Shown here: positions 17,220 to 26,463 of the stretch, piece after piece
How the letters are laid out: each line of letters opens with the position of its first letter
Position numbering within the stretch: the first letter of the stretch is position 1
Assembly: GCF_005233875.1 (NCBI RefSeq)
Contig: NZ_SZPZ01000001.1
Coordinates: 868,001 to 932,000, forward strand
Length of the DNA stretch: 64,000 bases
Reading direction: 5' to 3'
DNA from: Kribbella jiaozuonensis
GTDB lineage: Bacteria; Actinomycetota; Actinomycetes; Propionibacteriales; Kribbellaceae
The notes under the pieces: model-generated
The model's input: only the letters and a program-made list of their open reading frames with translations
Database searches by the model: none
What the model was told of the DNA's origin: nothing
Translations under genes and position numbers: made by a program

Positions 17220-20200
17220 GTGAAGTTCACGCACAGAGGAACGCCCGCGATCGCCGTACTGGCGGTCGCGGGCCTGGTCGCCGGACTGGGAGGAACTGCT
17301 CACGCGGTTCAGTCCGGTCCGGCGGCCACCGCCCGTTCCACGGCGGGTAAGGACGTCAGCGTCACGCTGATCACCGGCGACCGCGTCGTCCTGCCCGGCG
17401 GCGATCTGACCAAGGCGACGATCGAGCCGGGAGCGGGCCGGCAGCACGTCGGCTTCACGACGTACCGGGTGCGGAATCACTCGTACGTGATCCCGGCCGA
17501 CGTCACCAAGGCGGTCGGCGACGGGAAGATCGACCGCCGGCTCTTCGACGTCGCCGAGCTGGTCAAGGACAAGTACGACGACGCGTCGACGAGCACGATC
17601 CCGGTGCTGACGACGTACGCCGGTACTGCGAAGCGCGCCGTGCCGGCCGGCACGAGGGTCACCCGCCAGCTGCCGTCGATCGGCGGCGCGGCGATGAAGG
17701 TCAACAAGTCGGACGCGAAGACGTTCATGAGCTCCGGCGGATTTACGAAGCTGTGGCTGGACGGCAAGCGGAAGGTGCTGCTGGACCAGTCGGTGCCGCA
17801 GATCGGCGGACCGGTCGCGTGGCAGGCCGGGTACACCGGCAAGGGCGTGTCGGTCGCGGTGCTCGACACCGGCATCGACGCGACCCATCCCGACCTGGCG
17901 ACCCAGGTCGTGGGGGAGAAGAACTTCACCACCGAGTCCGCCGACGACCTCGTCGGCCACGGCACGCATGTCGCCTCGACGATCGCCGGCACCGGCGCCG
18001 CTTCGGACGGCCGCTACAAGGGTGTCGCGCCGGACGCACGTCTCTACGACGGGAAGATCTGCGAGGTCTTCGGCTGTGACGAGTCCGCGATCCTGGCCGG
18101 GATGGAGTGGGCCGCGACCGACGTCAAGGCGAAGATCGTCAACCTGAGCATCGGCGGCCAGGACACCCCGGAGCTCGACCCGGTCGAGGAAGCCGTGAAC
18201 CGGCTGACGGCCGAGACCGGCACGCTGTTTGTGGTTGCCGCAGGCAATAGTGGCCCGGGTGACGGGACGATCGAGTCGCCCGGCAGCGCGGACGCGGCGC
18301 TGACCGTCGGCAACGTGACCAAGCAGGACCAGCTCAACCCGACCTCGAGCCGCGGCCCGCGGACCGGCGACAGCGCGCTCAAGCCGGACGTCACCGCGCC
18401 CGGCACGGACATCGTGGCGGCCAAGTCGAAGGACTCGACGATCGGCGAGCCGGTCGGCGACAAGTACCTGCGGCTCTCCGGTACGTCGATGGCCACGCCG
18501 CACACCGCCGGCGCGGCCGCGATCCTGCTGCAGGAGCACCCGTCCTGGACGCCGGCCGAGTTGAAGGCCGCGCTGATGGGTTCGGCGAAGGTCGCGGCGG
18601 ACCAGACGTCGTTCCAGCAAGGAGCGGGTCGGATCGACCTGACCACGGCGATCAAGCAGAGCGTGGTTTCCGAGCCCGGCAGCGTTTCCTTCGGCAAGGC
18701 GTCGTTCCCGCACACCGACGACCAGCCGGTCACGCGCGAGGTCACCTATCGCAACCTCGGCGATGCGGCCGTCACGCTGTCGCTGTCCTCGGTGCTCAAC
18801 GGCCCCGACGGTACGGCGGCTCCGGCCGGTGGGCTGAAGCTGAGTGCCGACTCGGTGACCGTTCCGGCCGGTGGTACGGCGTCCGTCCAGGCGACGTCGG
18901 ACACCAGCCTCGGCGGCGCGGACGGTCTGTACAGCGGTCGCATCACCGCTACCGGCGGCGGCCAGACGGTCGTCGTACCGCTGGGTGTGGACAAGGAAGT
19001 CCCGACGTACACGCTGACCGTCAAGCTGATCAAGCCGAACGGGGCACCGGATCCGGACTACCCGGTGTCCGTCACGGGCGTCGACAACGACGAGAACGAC
19101 ATGATCTCCCCGGACGAGAACGGCACGGTGACACTCAGGCTGCGGCAGGGCGAGTACGTGCTGAACCAGTTCCAGGAGTTCGAGCGCGGGACCGAGGACT
19201 GGATCTTCTTCACGCTGCTCGCACCGAGCGTCAAGCTCACCGGCGACCAGACGGTCGTCCTCGATGCACGGAAGGCCAAGCCGGTGACCACCTCGGTGCC
19301 GAACGCCGGCGCGGTCCAGGCCAACTCCGACATCGGGTTCGACCGGACGATCAAGGGCGGCGTGTACACCTACTCCGCGGGCGGGTTCTTGTCCGGGACC
19401 ATGTTCACCTACAACGCCGGGCCGAAGCTGCCCGCATCCGAGCTGACCGGGCACGTCATGTCGCAATGGGGTGTGCCGGGCGCGGACGGGCTGTTCACGA
19501 ACACGCCGTACCTGTACGGGATCGCGAACTTCCAGCCGGGCGACTTCCCGACCGGGTTCGATCGCAAGGTGAAGCAGTCCGACCTCGCGACCGTGGATGC
19601 CACGGTCAACGCGACTGCCGAGGCGCGGGTCTTCAAGACGCTGTCCGCGGTCGGGCCGACCGGTGACGGCGGATGGGCGAGGGTCATCCGGCTCGACGTA
19701 CCTCGGACCATCCGCTACTACGTGGACCAGACGCCGTACGGCTGGTCCGGCACCACCGACGAGGACACCGACGGCTCGGAGTTTCCGTTCGGGAAGTGGC
19801 ACCTGGAGGGCAAGCCGGTGATCTACAAGGCCGGGCGGCACTACCAGGAGCGTTGGAACGCCGCGGCGTTCGGTCCGTCGGTGTTCGGCTACACCGGCCG
19901 GTCCGCGGACCGGATGGACATCTACCTGAACACCCTCACCGACGCGGACGGCCACAGCGGCTACATCGACTCAAAGTCCGCGAGTACGACGCTCTACCGC
20001 GACGGGACCGAGATCGGGTCCGCGGACGGGTTCGGCATCAGCGCCACCGGCCTGCCGGCGGGCAAGGCGTCATACAAGCTGGTCGCAACGGCGACGCAGG
20101 ACGTCTGGCCGGTGTCGACGCGGATGGATCTGGAGGCGACGTTCACGTCGTCGGCGGACCAGTCGAACATCGCCATTCACACCGTCGGCTTCCAGCCGGA

Positions 20201-20450
20201 TGTGGACGGCAACAACACGATGGTCCGCAAGCCGGTCACGGTCCTGCCGTTCACCGCCGACGGAGCGAAGACGGTGAAGGTCCAGTACTCCGACAACGGC
20301 GGAGCCACCTGGAAGCAGGCGCCTGTCGCCGGCAACAAGGCGATCTTCCCGACGCCGGCCGGCAACACCATCTCGCTGCGCTCGATCGCAACGGATGCGG
20401 CCGGGAACAGCACGACGCAAACGGTGATCGCCGCCTACTCGATGCGGTGA
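17220..20450 (+). CDS. Secreted S8 subtilisin-like serine protease, copy 2
   Basis: 1076 residues; GTG start after GGGAGG at 17209-17214. Signal peptide in residues ~1-30 (ending GGTAHAVQ). Pro-region, then Asp in VAVLDTGID (~215), His in GHGTHVAST (~249), Asn in AAGNSGP (~342), Ser in GTSMATPHTAG (~422). The C-terminal ~580 residues resemble the same region of copy 1, so the pair arose by tandem duplication of the whole gene. The tails diverge more than the catalytic domains. It ends in a strong terminator at 20457. Confidence 0.93.
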   Translation: MKFTHRGTPAIAVLAVAGLVAGLGGTAHAVQSGPAATARSTAGKDVSVTLITGDRVVLPGGDLTKATIEPGAGRQHVGFTTYRVRNHSYVIPADVTKAVGDGKIDRRLFDVAELVKDKYDDASTSTIPVLTTYAGTAKRAVPAGTRVTRQLPSIGGAAMKVNKSDAKTFMSSGGFTKLWLDGKRKVLLDQSVPQIGGPVAWQAGYTGKGVSVAVLDTGIDATHPDLATQVVGEKNFTTESADDLVGHGTHVASTIAGTGAASDGRYKGVAPDARLYDGKICEVFGCDESAILAGMEWAATDVKAKIVNLSIGGQDTPELDPVEEAVNRLTAETGTLFVVAAGNSGPGDGTIESPGSADAALTVGNVTKQDQLNPTSSRGPRTGDSALKPDVTAPGTDIVAAKSKDSTIGEPVGDKYLRLSGTSMATPHTAGAAAILLQEHPSWTPAELKAALMGSAKVAADQTSFQQGAGRIDLTTAIKQSVVSEPGSVSFGKASFPHTDDQPVTREVTYRNLGDAAVTLSLSSVLNGPDGTAAPAGGLKLSADSVTVPAGGTASVQATSDTSLGGADGLYSGRITATGGGQTVVVPLGVDKEVPTYTLTVKLIKPNGAPDPDYPVSVTGVDNDENDMISPDENGTVTLRLRQGEYVLNQFQEFERGTEDWIFFTLLAPSVKLTGDQTVVLDARKAKPVTTSVPNAGAVQANSDIGFDRTIKGGVYTYSAGGFLSGTMFTYNAGPKLPASELTGHVMSQWGVPGADGLFTNTPYLYGIANFQPGDFPTGFDRKVKQSDLATVDATVNATAEARVFKTLSAVGPTGDGGWARVIRLDVPRTIRYYVDQTPYGWSGTTDEDTDGSEFPFGKWHLEGKPVIYKAGRHYQERWNAAAFGPSVFGYTGRSADRMDIYLNTLTDADGHSGYIDSKSASTTLYRDGTEIGSADGFGISATGLPAGKASYKLVATATQDVWPVSTRMDLEATFTSSADQSNIAIHTVGFQPDVDGNNTMVRKPVTVLPFTADGAKTVKVQYSDNGGATWKQAPVAGNKAIFPTPAGNTISLRSIATDAAGNSTTQTVIAAYSMR

Positions 20451-20456
20451 GAACAG

Positions 20457-20494
20457 CAGAACGCCCCCGCCGGCCGGCGGGGGCGTTCTGTTTT
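20457..20494 (+). terminator. Rho-independent terminator after the subtilase pair
   Basis: A perfect 17-bp stem (CAGAACGCCCCCGCCGG with its complement) followed by TTTT lies 7 bases after the subtilase stop. The T-run is on the plus strand, so it mainly ends subtilase transcription. The mdh transcript arrives from the other side and may also use the stem. Confidence 0.9.
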
Positions 20495-20501
20495 GCTGGG
20501 T

Positions 20502-21494
20502 TCAGCCGATCAGGCCGAGTGCCTTCACCGCGTCGCGCTCCTCGCCGAGCTCGGCGACCGAGGCGTCGATCTTGCCGCGGGAGAAGTCGTTGATCTCCAG
20601 GCCCTGGACGATCTCCCAGTTGCCGTCCTTGACGGTCACCGGGAACGACGAGATCAGGCCCTCGGCAACGCCGTACGAGCCGTCGGAGACGACCGCCATC
20701 GACAGCCAGTCGCCGTCGGCCGAGCCGGCCAGCCAGTCACGGGTGTGGTCGATGGTGGCGGCCGCGGCGGAGGCGGCCGAGGACGCACCGCGCGCCTCGA
20801 TGATCGCGGCGCCGCGCTTCTGCACGGTCGGGAGGAAGTCGTTCTCCAGCCAGGCCTGGTCGTTCACGACCTCGGCCGCGTTCTTGCCGGCCACCTCGGC
20901 GTGGAAGATGTCCGGGTACTGCGTCGCGGAGTGGTTGCCCCAGATCGTCAGCTTCTTCAGATCGGTGACGTGTACGCCGGTCTTCTTCGCCAGCTGCGCC
21001 AGCGCCCGGTTGTGGTCGAGCCGGGTCAGCGCGGAGAACCGCTCGGCCGGGATGTCCGGGGCGTTGCTCTTCGCGATCAGCGCGTTCGTGTTCGCCGGGT
21101 TGCCGGTGACGGTGATCCGGACGTCGTCGGCGGCGTGATCGTTCAGCGCCTTGCCCTGGACGGTGAAGATCGCGCCGTTGGCCTCGAGCAGGTCGCCGCG
21201 CTCCATCCCCTTGGTCCGCGGCCGCGCACCCACCAGCAGCGCGACGTTGACCCCGTCGAAGACCACGTTCGGGTCGTCGCCGATCTCGATCCCGGCCAGC
21301 GCCGGGAAGGCGGAGTCCTCGAGCTCCATCACGACGCCCTCGAGTGCCTTCAGCGCCGGGGTGATCTCCAGCAGCCGCAGCTCCACCGGGGTGTCCGGCC
21401 CGAGCAGGGCCCCGCTCGCGATCCGGAACAGCAGGCTGTAACCGATATTCCCTGCGGCCCCGGTAACGGCCACCTTCACCGGTGTAGTGCTCAC
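20502..21494 (-). CDS. mdh: Malate dehydrogenase
   Basis: 330 residues; GTG start at 21494 with AGGAG six bases upstream. NAD-dependent oxidation of malate to oxaloacetate in the TCA cycle. Visible signatures: [18 protein letters not shown] (Rossmann loop), [14 protein letters not shown] (substrate Arg residues), [22 protein letters not shown] (catalytic Asp), [11 protein letters not shown] (catalytic His). Length and sequence match the actinobacterial MDH family. In many actinobacteria mdh lies near folD-DUF3017; here 15 kb of other genes separate them. Confidence 0.97.
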   Translation of the reverse strand: MSTTPVKVAVTGAAGNIGYSLLFRIASGALLGPDTPVELRLLEITPALKALEGVVMELEDSAFPALAGIEIGDDPNVVFDGVNVALLVGARPRTKGMERGDLLEANGAIFTVQGKALNDHAADDVRITVTGNPANTNALIAKSNAPDIPAERFSALTRLDHNRALAQLAKKTGVHVTDLKKLTIWGNHSATQYPDIFHAEVAGKNAAEVVNDQAWLENDFLPTVQKRGAAIIEARGASSAASAAAATIDHTRDWLAGSADGDWLSMAVVSDGSYGVAEGLISSFPVTVKDGNWEIVQGLEINDFSRGKIDASVAELGEERDAVKALGLIG

Positions 21495-21597
21495 GACACG
21501 CTCCTAGCTCATCTGATTGTGTGCTTCGGACGCTAGCAAGCCGGGTGTCGCAGCCCAACGCTGGGGGACCACCGATTAGCTCACATCCCGATGGATC

Positions 21598-21615
21598 GTT
21601 CACCGATCGGTCATG
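21598..21615 (+). promoter_or_regulatory. Candidate PHO box upstream of the secreted phosphodiesterase
   Basis: GTTCACC at 21598-21604 followed after four bases by GGTCATG matches the 11-base direct-repeat style of PhoP boxes in Streptomyces (GTTCACC units). The first unit is perfect, the second matches 4 of 7. glpQ-type phosphodiesterase genes are known PhoP targets there, which makes the site plausible. It lies 88 bases upstream of the ATG. Confidence 0.35.
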
Positions 21616-21685
21616 CGGCGTACGTCGCGGGGCCGACGGTGTGTCCGAGGGTGACCTCAGTCCCCTGACTTGTTAGGAGAAGTCC

Positions 21686-22834
21686 ATGAAGCTGCCCAGC
21701 CGGCTGCTGCCGGTTGCTGCCTCGGCCCTCGCGGTCGCCGCGGCCGTCGCCGTCCCGCAGGCCGTCCCGTCCCTGTCGTCCGCGCAGTCCACGTCGGCGG
21801 CCGGCCCGGTCGCCGTCCAGGCCGCCAAGCACCGCGACGACTTCGTCATCGTCGGCCACCGGGGCGCGTCCGGCTACCGGCCCGAGCACACGCTGGCGTC
21901 GTACGAGCTGGCCGCCCGGATGGGCGCCGACTACATCGAGCCCGACCTGGTCACCACCAAGGACCACGTGCTGGTCACCCGGCACGAGCCCGAGATCGGC
22001 GGTACGACGGACGTCGCGAGCCACCCGGAGTTCGCCGGCCGCAAGACCACGAAGATGCTCGACGGCGTCGCCACCACCGGCTGGTTCACCGAGGACTTCA
22101 CGCTGGCCGAGCTGAAGACGCTGCGCGCCAAGGAGCGGATCCCGGCGACCCGGCAGCACAACACGGTCTTCGACGGGCACTACCAGATCCCGACCTTCCA
22201 GGAAGTGATCGACCTCAGCAAGCGCCTGTCCAAGGAGCTCGGCCGCCCGATCGGCATCTACCCCGAGACCAAGCACCCGACGTACTTCCGGGCGCAGGGC
22301 CTGCCGCTCGAGCCGGAGCTGATCAAGACGCTGAACCGCAACGGCCTGAACCGGCCGGACTCGAAGGTCTTCGTGCAGTCGTTCGAGGTCGGCAACCTGA
22401 AGGCGCTGGACAAGCAACTCCGGGTCCCGCTGGTCCAGCTGACCAGCTCGGTCGGCGCGCCGTACGACTTCGTGGCTTCCGGCGACAAGCGCACGTACGC
22501 CGACATCGTCAGCGCGAAGGGGCTCCGCGAGGTCGCGACGTACGCCGACGGTGTCGGGCCGAGCAAGGACCAGATCATCCCGCTCGACGCGGCCGGCAAG
22601 CTGGGCAAGCCGACCAGCCTCGTCGCCGACGCGCACAAGGCCGGGCTGGTCGTGCACCCGTACACGTTCCGGGTCGAGAACACGTTCCTGCCGGCCGATT
22701 TCGACAGCTCGACGAACCCGAACGACTCGGGCAACCTGTTCGGCGAGATCGCGGCGTACCGCAAGGTCGGGATCGACGGGTTGTTCACCGACAACACCGA
22801 CATCGCGGTGGCAGAGGAGAAGGAAGCTCGCTGA
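21686..22834 (+). CDS. Secreted glycerophosphodiester phosphodiesterase (GlpQ type)
   Basis: 382 residues; ATG after TTAGGAGAA. Signal peptide in residues ~1-35. GDPD barrel with VGHRGASGYRPEHTLASYELA (catalytic His and metal ligands), DYIEPDLVTTKDHVLVTRHEPEIGGTTDV (Glu/Asp ligands and second His), GIYPETKHPTYF and a C-terminal VDGLFTDNTD-type strand (here IDGLFTDNTDIA). It hydrolyses glycerophosphodiesters to glycerol-3-phosphate and an alcohol outside the cell, releasing phosphate sources. A candidate PHO box lies upstream. The next gene starts 16 bases after its stop. Confidence 0.93.
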   Translation: MKLPSRLLPVAASALAVAAAVAVPQAVPSLSSAQSTSAAGPVAVQAAKHRDDFVIVGHRGASGYRPEHTLASYELAARMGADYIEPDLVTTKDHVLVTRHEPEIGGTTDVASHPEFAGRKTTKMLDGVATTGWFTEDFTLAELKTLRAKERIPATRQHNTVFDGHYQIPTFQEVIDLSKRLSKELGRPIGIYPETKHPTYFRAQGLPLEPELIKTLNRNGLNRPDSKVFVQSFEVGNLKALDKQLRVPLVQLTSSVGAPYDFVASGDKRTYADIVSAKGLREVATYADGVGPSKDQIIPLDAAGKLGKPTSLVADAHKAGLVVHPYTFRVENTFLPADFDSSTNPNDSGNLFGEIAAYRKVGIDGLFTDNTDIAVAEEKEAR

Positions 22835-22850
22835 CTGGAATGATGGCGGG

Positions 22851-23657
22851 GTGGAACGGCGGACGGCCTCCGGGCTGGCGAGTGTAGAGGCACAGCCCGA
22901 CGGGACGTTCGTGCTGCGGATCGACGGGTCGCCGCAGTCCCAGGTCGATCTCGCCGATCCCACCCACCTGCCGTTCGAGTACATGCGCCGGATCGGCGAC
23001 GTCGTGGACGCGATCGCGCCGCGACGTCAGCCGGTCGCGGTCCTGCACGTCGGCGGGGCCGCGCTGAGCATCCCGCGGTACGTCGCGGTCACGCGGCCGC
23101 GGTCCCGGCAGATCGTGCTCGAACCGGATGAGGATCTGACCGAGTTCGTCCGCGAGGCGCTGCCGCTGCCGAAGCGGACCGGGATCAAGGTGCGGCCGGT
23201 CACGGGTCGGGCCGGGATCGGCGAGGTGTACGACGACTCGATGGACGTGGTGATCCTGGACGCGTTCGAGCATGAGGCGGTGCCGGCGAATCTGGTGACG
23301 GCGGAGTTCTTCGCCGAGTGTGCCCGGGTACTGCGGCCGACCGGGGTGCTGGTGGCGAACCTGATCGACGGGAAGGCGGGGCTGCCGTTCATCCGGCGTA
23401 CGGCGGCGACGGTGCGCGCGGGGATCGGCGCCGGGGTGGTGCTCGCGGAACGGAAGATCCTACGTGGCAAGGGATTCGGGAACGTCATCATGGTTGCGTC
23501 GCGGCAGCCCGTCCCTGACCTGACGGATGCCGGGCGGCGAGCCCAACCCCCGTACGACGTGATGCCCCTCGACGAACTCGCAGGAAAAGCCGCACCCCTC
23601 ACCGACGCCGAAGGCTACGTCACCCCGCAGGCACCACCCTCAGTCTTCCGCAGCTGA
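22851..23657 (+). CDS. Spermidine-synthase-like methyltransferase-fold protein
   Basis: 268 residues from GTG at 22851, the first in-frame start after the GDPD gene; the open frame upstream overlaps GDPD and is shadow. Rossmann fold of the spermidine synthase family: FEYMRRIGDVVDAI, VLHVGGAALSIPRYVAV, a VLEPDEDLTEFVRE motif, VVILDAFEHEAVPANLVTAEFFAECARVLRPTGVLVANLID. The lone domain lacks a clear N-terminal polyamine-binding domain, so it may not make spermidine. Such singletons are common in actinobacteria and poorly characterised. The 3' end overlaps the opposing regulator by 38 bases. Confidence 0.78.
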   Translation: MERRTASGLASVEAQPDGTFVLRIDGSPQSQVDLADPTHLPFEYMRRIGDVVDAIAPRRQPVAVLHVGGAALSIPRYVAVTRPRSRQIVLEPDEDLTEFVREALPLPKRTGIKVRPVTGRAGIGEVYDDSMDVVILDAFEHEAVPANLVTAEFFAECARVLRPTGVLVANLIDGKAGLPFIRRTAATVRAGIGAGVVLAERKILRGKGFGNVIMVASRQPVPDLTDAGRRAQPPYDVMPLDELAGKAAPLTDAEGYVTPQAPPSVFRS

Positions 23658-24141
23658 GCCGCTCGACCGCGTCGGCAACTGCAGCGCGCTCGTCCGGGGT
23701 TGCACCGACCGAGCGGACCAGATGGTCGAGCCGGTCTCTGCCCGCGAGCCGCTTGCCCTGGAGCCACGCCTGGATCGTCGCCCGCGGAATACCTGTCTGT
23801 CGCTCGAGTGCCCGCAACGACTGCGGTCGGGCGAGTGCTGCGAGAGCGGCGCCCAGGTCCTGCAGGCTTTCTGCGTCGTCCAGCAGTCCGACTATGTCGC
23901 GGGGGTCGCGGCTTGCTTGTTCCCAGCGGCGGCGCCAGACGGGCATGAGGTCGGCGGGGACGCCGCAACCGGCGAGGAACGCCTCGGCGACTTCCCAGGT
24001 CGGCAGATGTTTGCCGTTCGTGGCGCGGACGAGGTGTGGGTGCGAGTAGTGCGCGCGCTCCGCCAGTTGCCGGTAGCTCAGCCCGGCATGCCGCCGTACC
24101 CGCTGCAACGCTTCCGCGAAATCCTCCACGTGTTCAAACAT
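23620..24141 (-). CDS. XRE-family regulator with two helix-turn-helix regions
   Basis: 173 residues. The N-terminal XRE-type HTH covers residues ~8-60 (LSYRQLAERAHYSHPHLVRATNGKHLPTWEVAEAFLAGCGV). A second HTH-like stretch near ~110-150 (SLRALERQTGIPRATIQAWLQGKRL) resembles the first, suggesting an internal duplication. Target unknown. The promoter region just upstream carries direct TGTTGA repeats (TGTTGAAACGTGTTGAG on the minus strand), which could be an autoregulatory site. It is divergent from the MOSC gene. Confidence 0.82.
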   Translation of the reverse strand: MFEHVEDFAEALQRVRRHAGLSYRQLAERAHYSHPHLVRATNGKHLPTWEVAEAFLAGCGVPADLMPVWRRRWEQASRDPRDIVGLLDDAESLQDLGAALAALARPQSLRALERQTGIPRATIQAWLQGKRLAGRDRLDHLVRSVGATPDERAAVADAVERLSCGRLRVVPAG

Positions 24142-24187
24142 AACTCAACACGTTTCAACAGATCAAGCGGCAGTTACGCTTGACCCT

Positions 24188-25039
24188 GTGTCTGTCGCGA
24201 AGGTTTCCGCCCTGGCCTACTACCCGGTGAAAGGTCTCGCCGGGATCCCCGTCGACTCAGCTGAGGTCGGCCCGACCGGCCTGCTCAACGATCGCCTGTT
24301 CATGCTCGTCGAGCCGGACGGCACGTTCCTCAGCCAGCGCAAGCTCCCCGCGATGGCCACGCTGCATGCCGAACTGGACGGCGACCGCCTCCATCTGTCC
24401 GCCGCGGACGCTCCCGATGTCGAGCTCGCGATCCAGTACGACGGCAAGCGGCGCGACGTCAGCCTGTTCGGGAAATGGTTCGGCCAGGGCATCGTTCAGG
24501 ACCCGGCCGCGGACGAATGGTTCACGGCCCGCCTAGGTACGCCGGCCGCGCTGGTCCGCGTCACGCCCGAGCACGAACGACCCGGCTGGGGCGCGCATCG
24601 CGGCCTGACCGGGTACGGCGACGCGCACGCGCTGATGATCACGTCGCTGTCGTCACTCGACGGTCTCAACGCGCGCATCGTTGAGCGCGGCGGCGAGGCG
24701 ATCCCGATGAATCGGTTCCGGCCGAACATCGTCGTGTCCGGCTGGCCGGAGCCGCACACCGAGGACAAGGTCCTGCGGATGACGGCCGGCGCAGTCGAGA
24801 TCGGTTACTCGGCGCGCGGTATCCGGTGTGCGGTTCCGACGGTGGAGCAGTCGACCGGGGCAAAGTCCGGCCCGGAGCCGACCAGGACGCTGGCGACGTA
24901 CCGGCGCGAACCGGCGTACGGCGGCGGCGTCAGCTTCGGCGTCAAGGCCGCAGTGCTTGCCGGAGGCACCATTCACGTCGGCGACGAGATCGCCGTCCAG
25001 GAATGGATCCCGGACGGCACCGATCCCGCGCAGGACTAA
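24188..25039 (+). CDS. MOSC-domain protein (YcbX-like)
   Basis: 283 residues from GTG at 24188. The N-terminal MOSC_N beta-barrel (VSALAYYPVKGLAGIPVDSAEV, GLLNDRLFMLVEPDGTFLSQRKLP) is followed by a MOSC domain (MNRFRPNIVVSGWPEP, a Cys in ARGIRCAVPTVEQSTG, YRREPAYGGGVSFGVKAAV, IHVGDEI). These proteins are thought to bind molybdenum cofactor and handle sulfur transfer or reduce N-hydroxylated compounds. The conserved Cys is present. The stop overlaps the opposing gene's stop within CTAA. Confidence 0.88.
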   Translation: MSVAKVSALAYYPVKGLAGIPVDSAEVGPTGLLNDRLFMLVEPDGTFLSQRKLPAMATLHAELDGDRLHLSAADAPDVELAIQYDGKRRDVSLFGKWFGQGIVQDPAADEWFTARLGTPAALVRVTPEHERPGWGAHRGLTGYGDAHALMITSLSSLDGLNARIVERGGEAIPMNRFRPNIVVSGWPEPHTEDKVLRMTAGAVEIGYSARGIRCAVPTVEQSTGAKSGPEPTRTLATYRREPAYGGGVSFGVKAAVLAGGTIHVGDEIAVQEWIPDGTDPAQD

Positions 25040-25506
25040 CAGCCGACTCTCGACCGGCCAGTGACGGCCTTGTAGGTGCAGGTGTCGAAGGTCTTGCCGG
25101 CCGGGGTCTGGAAGCGGGCCGTGTCGCCGGTGTTGTTCCAGACGTACCAGCTCTGGTTCCAGTAGAGCGTCAGCGCCCGGTTGCGGTTCTTGCCGGTGCG
25201 GACGATGACCGTCGACCGGCCCGGCAGTACGTACCCACGCGGGAACACGAACACGTGGTTGGCCACGTCCGCGACCCGGAAGCCGGACAGGTTGATCGGC
25301 CGGCTGCTGATGTTGCGGACGGTGAAGAACTCGTTGTTGATCTGGGCATTGGTGCGCGTGTCCGTGCCCGGCGGGTCGTACTGGATCCCGCTGAGTACGG
25401 CGGTGATCGCCGCGTCGGCAGTCAGTGGTGCGAAGGCCGCCGTACCGGCCAGCACCACCGCGGCCGTCGCGGCGGAAAAGAGCGTGCGGAAGCGTCGTGC
25501 GAACAC
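25036..25506 (-). CDS. Secreted lamin-tail-domain protein
   Basis: 156 residues from GTG at 25506, with AAGGGGA upstream; the earlier in-frame ATG sits in shadow sequence. Signal peptide ~1-33 (ARRFRTLFSAATAAVVLAG, ending TADAA). The mature part resembles a bacterial lamin-tail domain (LTD): GIQYDPPGTDTRTNAQINNE, FFTVRNISSRPINLSGFRVAD, FVFPRGYVLPGRSTVIVRTG, WNQSWYVWNNTGDTARF. It has two Cys near the C-terminus that may pair. LTDs bind ligands or surfaces outside the cell. Function unknown. Confidence 0.82.
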   Translation of the reverse strand: MFARRFRTLFSAATAAVVLAGTAAFAPLTADAAITAVLSGIQYDPPGTDTRTNAQINNEFFTVRNISSRPINLSGFRVADVANHVFVFPRGYVLPGRSTVIVRTGKNRNRALTLYWNQSWYVWNNTGDTARFQTPAGKTFDTCTYKAVTGRSRVGC

Positions 25507-25619
25507 AGAATTCCCCTTCGGCAGTGGGCCGATCTCCCCCCCGGCCCGATGAACTTCGGCTGCCGGTTCCCCCCGGCGGTCGCACACGCTAGTCGTTACG
25601 CTCCGTGCTCGTCAAGGGC

Positions 25620-26381
25620 TCAATCAACGGTCGTCGGTACGCCGTGCTCGAGCACCTTCACGCGCTTCTCCAGCCCTGCTTCACGGAACGCCGCGACGAG
25701 CTGGTCAGGCCCCTCGGTGAAGTGCGCCCAGCCCTCGGTGTGCACCGGGACGATCGTCGCCGAGCCGAGCAGACGCGCTGCCTCGACCGCGTCCGCGGAC
25801 GTCAGCGTGAGGTTGGCGCCATCGAGAAGCCCGGTACGCGCGGCGCCGGCGAACAGGACCGCGACATCGATCGGTGCGAACCGGTCCGCGATCTCCTTCA
25901 CCAGACCGAGCGACGCGTTGTCGCCGGCGACGTACACGGTCGGCAGACCTTCGCCCTGCAGAACGAACCCGGTCACCACGCCGAGCACCTTCTCCGCACC
26001 TTCCGGTCCGTGCAGCGCGGGTACGCCGGTCACCGTGATCACGCCGCCGTCCGGCCGGCGCAGGTCGATCGACTCCCAGTTCTCGAGGCCGCGGACGCCG
26101 TCGATGCGAGTGGCCGCGCCCGGGGTCGACAGCACGGTCGGGATGGTCGCCAGCAGCGCGCGGCCGGCGTCGTCGAGGTTGTCCTTGTGCTCGTCGTGCG
26201 AGACGAGCGCGACGTCGATCGGACCGAGCTTGTCGGCCGGGATCGCCGGACCGATCAGCTTGGTCATCACCCGGCCGGGCAGCTGGTAGTCGCGCGGCTC
26301 GTCGAAGGCCGGGTCGATCAGGAACGTCAGGCCACCAAGGTTCAGTACGGCGGTCGGGCCGCCGATGTGCGTGATCTCCAT
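25620..26381 (-). CDS. Metallo-beta-lactamase-fold hydrolase (UlaG-like)
   Basis: 253 residues from ATG at 26381, chosen over the GTG at 26387 because GGAGG is 9 bases from the ATG but only 3 from the GTG. MBL fold of the YtnP/UlaG-like type: MEITHIGGPTAVLNLGGLTFLIDPAFDEP, metal motif SHDEHKDNLD, GVPALHGPEGAEK, YVAGDNASLG and VPVHTEGWAHFTEG. The first motif has H-x-E-H-x-D rather than classical HxHxDH, so metal binding may be altered. Substrate unknown. It is divergent from the second GlxA-type regulator, a likely partner. Confidence 0.83.
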   Translation of the reverse strand: MEITHIGGPTAVLNLGGLTFLIDPAFDEPRDYQLPGRVMTKLIGPAIPADKLGPIDVALVSHDEHKDNLDDAGRALLATIPTVLSTPGAATRIDGVRGLENWESIDLRRPDGGVITVTGVPALHGPEGAEKVLGVVTGFVLQGEGLPTVYVAGDNASLGLVKEIADRFAPIDVAVLFAGAARTGLLDGANLTLTSADAVEAARLLGSATIVPVHTEGWAHFTEGPDQLVAAFREAGLEKRVKVLEHGVPTTVD

Positions 26382-26463
26382 GTCCACGATCCTCCGCCGT
26401 GGCGGTCGGTCCGGCCATTGGCCCGGGAGCCATAGTTACCGAAGATCGGGCCATACTGTTCTC

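Noticed and set aside
17124..19955. 943-codon open frame antisense to the second subtilase
   Set aside because: Arg/Val/Asp-rich shadow of a well-supported gene with full catalytic triad; a product of high GC, with no recognisable domain.
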